From Candidatus Multiplicimicrobium inquinatum (GTDB lineage Bacteria > Omnitrophota > Omnitrophia > Omnitrophales > Aquincolibacteriaceae), in the NCBI GenBank assembly GCA_002344825.1, contig DDUN01000077.1:1-7147 (forward strand): a stretch of 7,147 nt of DNA, in the 5' to 3' direction. This document shows, piece after piece, positions 1 through 5,798 of this stretch (within the stretch, counting starts at the first letter, position 1; every line of letters starts with the position of its first letter). Below the pieces are notes generated by a model. It was not told where the DNA came from and searched no databases. It was given only the letters and a program-made list of their open reading frames with translations. A program made the translations under genes and the position numbers.

Positions 1-508
1 TCGGTTCATAATTCTGTCTTGCTCTGCGAAGGAAGCCTTCCGCGGATGAACGCGGCTTTCCTTTCGCCTCACTCGCAAGAATTACTCCCTTCACTTCGCA
101 TGTTTCTCAACATTGGCTTGCTGAGCAAAGGAGAGCCTTTTCTATTTCCCGTCCTGATTTGTTCTTTTGGAGTCTGCGGTGCTGAAGTAGAAAGTCTTGG
201 CTTTTCAAGTTGAGATACCGCTTGAGCGGAGAGACTCGACTTGAATAAGCTTAGACTTTCACGAAGCCGAAAGAGCAGCCGACAAAAAACAAACAGGACA
301 CGGCCCGACCGGCCCGAGGTCAAAGCCGTCCGCAGGACAAATAGCCGCGCGGCGTTTGAGCCCATCACTTTTTAAAAAAATTAAAGAAGATTCTTGCTTC
401 ATTTTGATCGTTGTAATCCGCGTATCAATCACGCACTCTTTCTGTAGGCCGAGCGGTTTAACCAAGCCTTGCTGAAAGCGCTTGACCACTTTATATGAGC
501 ATAGCGTT
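1..508. other. Left flank without a supportable gene
   Basis: I find no convincing coding region here. The open frames on both strands give low-complexity, Ser/Arg/Leu-rich translations without recognisable motifs or good ribosome-binding sites. What is visible is structural: a GC-rich hairpin near 40-55, a long imperfect hairpin at 190-260, a tandem pair of CGGCCCGA at 301-308 and 310-317, a perfect palindrome GCCGCGCGGC at 344-353, and an A/T-rich block at 368-386. No clear sigma-70 promoter for the downstream receiver gene stands out; TTGATC at 404-409 has no well-spaced -10 partner. It could hold a small RNA, a long 5' leader, or eroded sequence. Confidence 0.6.
190..260. repeat. Long imperfect inverted repeat / hairpin
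   Basis: The arms 190-214 and 235-260 fold onto each other almost end to end. GAAAGTCT (190-197) pairs with AGACTTTC (253-260). GGCTT (199-203) pairs with AAGCT (247-251), with one G-T pair. CAAGTTGAG (206-214) pairs with CTCGACTTG (235-243), also with one G-T pair. Inside sits CCGC-TTGA-GCGG (218-229). Interruptions are single mismatches, one bulged A and a small asymmetric internal loop. It lies in the gene-free left flank with no T-tract at either end, so it does not look like a simple terminator. It may be a structured RNA or a palindromic element. The strand is undetermined because both strands fold. Confidence 0.6.
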
Positions 509-513
509 AAGGA
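509..513 (+). promoter_or_regulatory. Ribosome-binding site of the receiver gene
   Basis: AAGGA ends 10 bases before ATG 524. This favours ATG 524 as the start over the in-frame TTG at 482, which would add 14 residues that do not belong to the receiver fold and has no Shine-Dalgarno sequence. Confidence 0.55.
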
Positions 514-523
514 TAAACACAGA

Positions 524-910
524 ATGATTCAAAAAATATTGGTCGCGGATGATGCGCCTGAAACCATAAACGAGTTCGCGGATGTTTTACGCCACTACGG
601 GTTTGAGGTTGTTACTGCGCGGAATGTCGATGAATTTGAAAAAGTTTTTTTTAGAACCAATCCCGATTTGATTCTCATGGAAACTTTTTTCGGCGAAAGA
701 TCCGGGCCTGATGTTTATGACCGTGTGATGAAACTGGCAGGAGCTCCGCAAACCCCCGTTATTTTTCTGGCCGGAAAACTTGAGGGCACAAAAGAATCCC
801 CCCTGGTGCGCGGAAGGCAGGTTGCTTTGTACCTGAAGCCTCTCAGCGCCCATCGGATTGTAGCGGATCTGCGCATGGCTTTTTCCGATTCTCTCTCCCG
901 TCCCGCCTGA
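524..910 (+). CDS. Stand-alone receiver domain with degenerate active site
   Basis: This is a 128-residue CheY-like protein made of a single response-regulator receiver domain with no output domain. The fold is recognisable from the first strand KILVADD (4-10), the third strand PDLILM (47-52), the fourth strand TPVIFL (77-82) and YLKP (103-106). The acidic pair D9-D10 and the invariant Lys (K105) are present. The usual phosphorylated Asp is Glu at position 53 (LILME in place of LILLD), and the usual Thr/Ser of strand 4 is Ala at position 83. Known family chemistry makes normal phosphotransfer unlikely; Glu may mimic the phosphorylated state. It probably acts through protein-protein contact, with partner unknown. 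No kinase gene is in the window. It stands upstream of the desaturase in the same direction, but a promoter lies between them, and no terminator is visible after its stop. Confidence 0.85.
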   Translation: MIQKILVADDAPETINEFADVLRHYGFEVVTARNVDEFEKVFFRTNPDLILMETFFGERSGPDVYDRVMKLAGAPQTPVIFLAGKLEGTKESPLVRGRQVALYLKPLSAHRIVADLRMAFSDSLSRPA

Positions 911-952
911 TTTTAGAACTAGTTTTAGCCTGTGGTTGAGCACGCCGCTCTG

Positions 953-961
953 TGCTATACT
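953..961 (+). promoter_or_regulatory. Extended -10 promoter upstream of the desaturase
   Basis: TGCTATACT matches the extended -10 pattern TGnTATAAT with one mismatch. The upstream TTGAGC (936-941) is only 14 bases away, too close for a standard -35, so the extended -10 would carry the activity. Transcription would be expected to start about seven bases downstream, near 967-970, which is at or next to ATG 970. A short inverted repeat, AGCAC (939-943) and GTGCT (952-956), overlaps this element and could be an operator. Confidence 0.5.
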
Positions 962-969
962 TCGCTCTT

Positions 970-1968
970 ATGTTTAGCGATAAATTGATCCCTCAGGACA
1001 TCATTAATGAACTGCAAAAAGCGACCGAAGCCCAGCTTCCGCTTTTAAAGCCCGCGGCCGAAACTTGGCAGCCGACCGACCTTCTGCCTGATTTTGCGGG
1101 CAAAAACTGGAAGGACGAAGTGGCGGAGTTTCAAAAAGAAGCCGCCCAGATTCCGGATGAAGCCCTTGCTTGTTTGGTGGGCAATATGATTACCGAAGAA
1201 GCTTTGCCGTCCTATCAGACTTGGCTGAATCGCCACATGGAATTTCGCGATGAAAGCGGCACTGACACCAGCCCTTGGGCGAAATGGACTCGCGCCTGGT
1301 CGGCCGAAGAAAACCGCCACGGCGATGTTTTAAACCGTTATCTTTATTTAACCGGCCGCGTGAATATGCATTCGATTGAAATTACAATTCACAATTTAAT
1401 CCGTAACGGCTTTAATCTTGGCTCAGGCAACCATGTTTACAAGTCGATTGTGTACGCCTCCTTTCAGGAACGTGCTACGCGCGTCTCGCACCGCAATATG
1501 GGGCTCTTGGCGCATAAATTCGGCGATAAAAAACTGGGGCGAATCAGCGCTCTCATCGCGGGGGATGAAGCCCGGCACGAACAGGCTTACCAAAATCTTT
1601 TCAAGGTTTGCCTTGAATGCGATCCCAGCGGCGCGATGGAAGCGATGGCGGATATGCTGCTTTCCAAAATTGTGATGCCTGCACGCTTGATGGATGACGG
1701 AACAGGCCGTGATATTTTCGGAGATTATTCGATCGTGGCGCAAAAACTTGGTATTTATACGACGCGTGATTACGCGGAACTGTTGTTGTTTTTGGTGGAA
1801 ACATGGAAGCTCGATAAACTTAAAAATTTGTCGGCTCTTGCCAGCGCCGCGCAGGAAAAGATCTGCAAAACCGCTGAAAAATATTTACGTAAATCAGACA
1901 GCCTGATGGAAGCCATCCAATCGGTTCAAATCCAGCCTTTTTCCTGGCTCACGCGCCCCGCGCAGTAA
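970..1968 (+). CDS. Acyl-[acyl-carrier-protein] desaturase, soluble diiron type
   Basis: This is a 332-residue soluble fatty-acid desaturase of the plant stearoyl-ACP desaturase family (FA_desaturase_2). Such enzymes use O2 and reduced ferredoxin to put a cis double bond into acyl chains held on acyl-carrier protein. All six expected diiron ligands are visible: E76 in ITEEALP, E114 and H117 in EENRHG, E167 in SFQERAT, E200 and H203 in DEARHE. Other family blocks are WTRAW (106-110), YLYLTGRV (124-131), MPARLMDDG (236-244) and the C-terminal PFSWL (323-327). The similarity to plant plastid enzymes is strong by eye. Double-bond position and chain length cannot be read from the sequence. ATG 970 is chosen because it gives a family-like N-terminus; GTG 952 lies inside the probable promoter. 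There is no Shine-Dalgarno sequence before ATG 970. The stop is 13 bases before prfB, suggesting co-transcription. Confidence 0.95.
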   Translation: MFSDKLIPQDIINELQKATEAQLPLLKPAAETWQPTDLLPDFAGKNWKDEVAEFQKEAAQIPDEALACLVGNMITEEALPSYQTWLNRHMEFRDESGTDTSPWAKWTRAWSAEENRHGDVLNRYLYLTGRVNMHSIEITIHNLIRNGFNLGSGNHVYKSIVYASFQERATRVSHRNMGLLAHKFGDKKLGRISALIAGDEARHEQAYQNLFKVCLECDPSGAMEAMADMLLSKIVMPARLMDDGTGRDIFGDYSIVAQKLGIYTTRDYAELLLFLVETWKLDKLKNLSALASAAQEKICKTAEKYLRKSDSLMEAIQSVQIQPFSWLTRPAQ

Positions 1969-1981
1969 GCGAATTTATTTT

Positions 1982-3137
1982 ATGAAAGAAGAAATCACTC
2001 AACTCAAGGCACACCTGAACGATCTCGCGGCCAAGCTTCAAGAGATCAGGAGGTATCTTTGACCTCGATGACAAACTGCGCCAAATTGAAGCCCTGAACG
2101 AACAAATGGCCGAGCCGACTTTTTGGGATAACCAAGAGAAAGCGAAGCAAATCGTTGATAAGCTGAAAATTCTTAAAAACGTCTATGAGCCGTGGCAAAA
2201 AGCGGATCAGGACGCGCGCGATACCCTTGAGCTCGTGGATATGGTTGACGAGAATCAGGAGGACTCTTTTCGTGAAATCCAAGGTGAAGTTGAAAAGCTC
2301 GCCAAAGAAGTTGCGGCGGTTGAGTTTCAGAGATTGCTTTCCGAGCCGCGTGACGCGAGCAACGCGATTGTCAATATTAACGCGGGAGCGGGCGGGACGG
2401 AGGCTTGCGATTGGACTTCGATGCTTTTACGTCAGTACTTGCGCTGGTGCGAGCGCCGCGGATTTGCCGTCGAAATGATTGATTATAATGAAGGCGATGA
2501 AGCCGGTGTCAAAGGCGTGACGCTGACTGTGAGCGGCCCTTACGCGTTTGGTTATTTGAAATCGGAAAGCGGCGTGCATCGGCTTGTTCGTATTTCACCT
2601 TTTGATTCAAATAAACGCCGGCATACTTCATTTTCATCGGTCGATGTGATCGCGCAGGTCGCGGAAGATGTTCCGGTTGAAATTAACGAAAAAGACTTGA
2701 AGATCGATACCTACCGCGCGGGCGGTAAGGGCGGACAAAACGTCAATAAAATTGAATCTGCCGTGCGCTTGACCCATATTCCCACGGGAATTGTAGTGCA
2801 ATGCCAAAATCAGCGGTCGCAGATTCAAAATAAAGCTTCCGCGCTTCAGGTTTTAAAATCGCGCATTTATGAGTTTGAGCGCAAGAAAAAGGAAGCCGCG
2901 CATTTGGAGGAATATGGCGAAAAGAAAAAAAATGAATGGGGATCGCAAATCCGTTCTTATGTTCTGCACCCGTACAGCATGATCAAGGATTTGAGAACCT
3001 TTGAGCAAACCTCCGATACTCAGGGTTTTCTTGACGGAAAAATTGATGCATTTATGGAAGCTTATTTAAAATGGTATGCGGCGGGCTGTCCGGATCGATC
3101 GGAAGTTCTCGGCGCGAAACAAGATGATTTGGAGTAA
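1982..3137 (+). CDS. prfB: Peptide chain release factor 2, with programmed +1 frameshift
   Basis: RF2 recognises UAA and UGA stop codons in the ribosomal A site and releases the finished protein. The first 26 codons (from ATG 1982) end at an in-frame TGA (2060-2062); reading continues in the +1 frame from GAC 2061, giving 384 residues. The stop-codon recognition motif SPF is at 205-207 and the catalytic GGQ at 250-252 (2730-2738), the same numbers as in E. coli RF2, so the assembled frame is sound. The residue matching the unusual Thr246 of E. coli K-12 is Ala here, as in most bacteria. The C-terminus runs about 19 residues past the usual end (from roughly KWYAAG), ending acidic. The start codon has only a weak ribosome-binding site. 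Frameshifting makes RF2 synthesis self-regulating: low RF2 favours the shift. It lies between the desaturase and secA in an apparent operon. Confidence 0.98.
2048..2063 (+). promoter_or_regulatory. prfB +1 programmed frameshift site
   Basis: AGGAGG (2048-2053) acts as an internal Shine-Dalgarno element three bases before the slippery CTT (2057-2059), which is followed by TGA and C: the order AGG AGG TAT CTT TGA C. This is the classic RF2 recoding signal. In E. coli the stimulator is AGGGGG; here it is the perfect anti-SD complement. Slow decoding of TGA lets the tRNA-Leu on CTT slip one base forward to read TTT, then GAC. Confidence 0.98.
3131..3134 (+). promoter_or_regulatory. Ribosome-binding site of secA inside prfB
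   Basis: GGAG covers the last codons of prfB, ends just before its TAA (3135-3137) and lies six bases before the secA ATG 3141. With only three bases between the genes, translation of secA is probably coupled to termination on prfB. Confidence 0.8.
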
Positions 3138-3140
3138 TAC

Positions 3141-5798
3141 ATGATTGGTTCGATTCTGAAAATGGTTTTGGGTTCCCGTAACGCGCGCGTGGTAAAAGGT
3201 TTTCAGCCGCAGGTTGAAAAAATTAACGCGCTGGAACCGGAGTTTCAAAAACTTTCAGATGACGCTTTGCGCGCAAAAACAGCGGAGTTTCGCGGGCGAA
3301 TCGCAAAAGGCGAAACGACCGACCAGCTTCTGCCGGAAGCTTTCGCTGCCGTGCGCGAGTCTGCGCGCCGAACGCTTAAAATTCGTCATTATGATGTTCA
3401 GCTTATCGGCGGCATGGTTTTGCATTCGGGAAAAATCTCTGAAATGTCCACCGGTGAAGGTAAGACATTGGTTGCGACATTGCCGGTTTACCTGAACGCG
3501 CTGGAAGGTAAAGGCGTTCATGTCGTTACGGTGAATGATTACTTGGCTCGCCGTGACCGCGAGTGGATGGGGCCGGTTTATGAATTTTTGGGACTGACTG
3601 TAGGCGTTATTCAGCATGATATGCGCTATGCCGACCGTCAGGCTGCTTACTCGGCGGACATTACTTACGGAACCAACAACGAATTCGGCTTTGATTATTT
3701 GCGCGATAACATGGTGCTTGATTTAGCGCACCGCGTTCAGCGTCCGCTGCATTACGCGATTGTGGATGAAGTGGATTCGATTTTAATTGATGAAGCCCGC
3801 ACGCCTTTGATTATTTCAGGCCCCGCCGAAGAATCCACCGATAAATACTACAAAGCGTTCCGTGCCGGAAAAATGCTTAAAGGCCATGTGATTGAACAGG
3901 ATCAATACACGCCCGAATGGAAAGAAAAACTCGAAGAGCTGAAAAAAGAGTACGACTACATCGCTAACGAAAAAAATAAAAATATCAGCATGACCGAGCA
4001 GGGCGAAATTAAAGCCGCCAAAATGATGGGGGTGGATAATTTACATGACCTTGAAACGGTGGATGAGCGTCATCAGGTGATTACGGCCTTACGCGCCAAA
4101 GAATTTTTCAAGCTGGACGTGGATTACGTGGTGAAGGATCAGGAAATCATTATTGTCGATGAATTCACGGGCCGTCTCATGCCGGGACGCCGTTTTTCTG
4201 ATGGTTTGCATCAGGCGCTTGAAGCCAAAGAGGGCGTTGAAATCCGCCGTGAAAATCAAACGCTCGCGACGGTGACGTTTCAGAATTATTTCCGCATGTA
4301 TAAGAAGCTTTCAGGTATGACCGGAACCGCCATGACGGAAGCGGCGGAATTCGACAAAATTTATAAGCTCGATGTGATCACGATTCCAACCAACCGCGAT
4401 TGCGTGCGCAAAGACGAAAACGATTCGATTTACCGCACGAAAAAAGAAAAATTTGACGCGGTCATTGAACGCATTACCGAAGAGCATAAAAATGGCCGCC
4501 CTGTTTTAGTGGGCACCATTTCGATTGAAACTTCCGAATATCTCAGCACGCTTCTGAAGAAGCGCAATTTGGTGCATACGGTTTTGAACGCGAAGTATCA
4601 TGAAAAAGAAGCTGAAATTATTGCGCGCGCAGGACAGCCCGCCGCAATTACGATCGCAACCAATATGGCCGGCCGCGGTACCGATATTGTGCTGGGTGAA
4701 GGCATGAAAGAAAAAGGCGGTCTCGCGGTTTTGGGAACCGAGCGCCATGAATCGCGCCGTATTGATAATCAGCTGCGCGGCCGCTGCGCACGTCAGGGTG
4801 ATCCCGGTGCGTCCAAGTTTTATGTTTCATTGGAAGATGAATTAATGCGCCTTTTCGGTTCGGAGCGCATTTCGATGATGATGCAGCGCCTCGGAATGGA
4901 AGAAGGCGATGAGATTCAGCATCCGATGGTGAATAAGACTTTGGAAACCGCCCAAAAACGCGTGGAAGGCCATCATTTTGAAATCCGCAAACATTTGCTT
5001 GAGTATGATGACGTGATGAACCGCCAGCGCGAATTGGTTTACTCCGAGCGCGACCGCGTTTTGCGCGCCGAAAAACTCAAAGAGCATTTCTTTGAAATGG
5101 CGGATAACGTGATTGAAGATTTGGTTTCCGATTTTATGCATCCTGATAAAGCGGAGCATGAACGCGACCCGCAGGGATTGGCGCAAGGGCTTCAGGATAA
5201 ATTCGCGGGAAACTTTGACGCGATCATTGAAGAGTATGGACATGAAACCGATTTGCTGCTTGAGAACATTGAAAAACGCGTGCGTGAAATGTTTGAAGAA
5301 AGAGAAAAGCAATTCGGCGCCGAGCGGATGCAAATGCTGGTGCAGTATTTGATGCTGCAGGTGATTGACGCGAAGTGGAAAGAGCATCTTTATAACTTGG
5401 ATCATTTGAAAGACGGTATCGGATTGCGCGCCTACGGACAGCGTGACCCGCTTGTGGAATACAAACGTGAAGCATTTGATCTGTTTGAGGATATGACTTC
5501 TTCGATTAAATATGACGTTGCCGCGTTTGTTTTCCGCGTTCAGGGTTTTGATAATGCCCAAACCGCGCGCGCCGAAGCCCCCAGAAAAGTAGAGTATTTA
5601 CATCCGGAAGCGGATGCTTTACCCGCCGCACCCGCGGCAAGACCGGAATCCGGAGAACCGGGACAAGCGCCCGCGTTTATGCAGAAAGATTCAGCCGCTC
5701 AGCCCGTTAAACGGCATGTTGATAAAATTGGCCGTAATGACGTTTGTCCCTGCGGAAGCGGAAAAAAATACAAGAAATGCTGTGGTAAGGAAGATTAA
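3141..5798 (+). CDS. secA: Protein translocase subunit SecA
   Basis: SecA is the cytoplasmic ATPase that drives unfolded preproteins through the SecYEG channel. The 885-residue protein is close to the usual length (E. coli about 901). Visible in order: the N-terminal segment with KINALEPEF (27-35); Walker A GEGKT (105-109); Walker B DEVD (209-212) followed by DEAR (217-220); the preprotein cross-linking region from about 225; IIIVDEFTGR in the middle; motif V TNMAGRGTD (507-515); motif VI RGRCARQGD (546-554), where Cys-Ala stands in place of the common Ser-Gly; the helical scaffold and wing region; a Pro/Ala-rich linker near 815-850; and a C-terminal zinc-binding tail with Cys 869, 871, 880 and 881 (CxCx8CC), the SecB/phospholipid-binding type. 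The E. coli tail ends in Cys-His. The gene follows prfB by three bases and its stop is 20 bases before a terminator-like hairpin. Confidence 0.99.
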   Translation: MIGSILKMVLGSRNARVVKGFQPQVEKINALEPEFQKLSDDALRAKTAEFRGRIAKGETTDQLLPEAFAAVRESARRTLKIRHYDVQLIGGMVLHSGKISEMSTGEGKTLVATLPVYLNALEGKGVHVVTVNDYLARRDREWMGPVYEFLGLTVGVIQHDMRYADRQAAYSADITYGTNNEFGFDYLRDNMVLDLAHRVQRPLHYAIVDEVDSILIDEARTPLIISGPAEESTDKYYKAFRAGKMLKGHVIEQDQYTPEWKEKLEELKKEYDYIANEKNKNISMTEQGEIKAAKMMGVDNLHDLETVDERHQVITALRAKEFFKLDVDYVVKDQEIIIVDEFTGRLMPGRRFSDGLHQALEAKEGVEIRRENQTLATVTFQNYFRMYKKLSGMTGTAMTEAAEFDKIYKLDVITIPTNRDCVRKDENDSIYRTKKEKFDAVIERITEEHKNGRPVLVGTISIETSEYLSTLLKKRNLVHTVLNAKYHEKEAEIIARAGQPAAITIATNMAGRGTDIVLGEGMKEKGGLAVLGTERHESRRIDNQLRGRCARQGDPGASKFYVSLEDELMRLFGSERISMMMQRLGMEEGDEIQHPMVNKTLETAQKRVEGHHFEIRKHLLEYDDVMNRQRELVYSERDRVLRAEKLKEHFFEMADNVIEDLVSDFMHPDKAEHERDPQGLAQGLQDKFAGNFDAIIEEYGHETDLLLENIEKRVREMFEEREKQFGAERMQMLVQYLMLQVIDAKWKEHLYNLDHLKDGIGLRAYGQRDPLVEYKREAFDLFEDMTSSIKYDVAAFVFRVQGFDNAQTARAEAPRKVEYLHPEADALPAAPAARPESGEPGQAPAFMQKDSAAQPVKRHVDKIGRNDVCPCGSGKKYKKCCGKED

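Noticed and set aside
69..368. Minus-strand open frame of 99 codons in the left flank
   Set aside because: The translation is Ser/Arg/Leu-rich with no recognisable motif and no clear ribosome-binding site, and it overlaps the strong hairpin at 190-260.
259..489. Minus-strand open frame of 76 codons upstream of the receiver gene
   Set aside because: It needs a GTG start, shows no family motif and overlaps a second unsupported frame; probably chance.
445..520. Complete tRNA-Ser gene
   Set aside because: Only a D-arm-like string is present; the acceptor, anticodon and T stems do not form.
482..523. TTG 482 as start of the receiver protein
   Set aside because: The added 14 residues precede the first strand of the fold and no ribosome-binding site is present, whereas ATG 524 has AAGGA at suitable spacing.
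917..924. Palindrome AACTAGTT after the receiver gene as a terminator
   Set aside because: Eight bases with no loop and no following T-run cannot act as an intrinsic terminator.
952..969. GTG 952 as start of the desaturase
   Set aside because: These bases form the extended -10 promoter, and the six extra residues are not needed by the family.
4842..5561. Long minus-strand open frame (239 codons) antisense to secA
   Set aside because: It lies wholly within the secA region where every segment is explained by SecA; its His/Phe-rich translation is what antisense of a charged helical protein gives.
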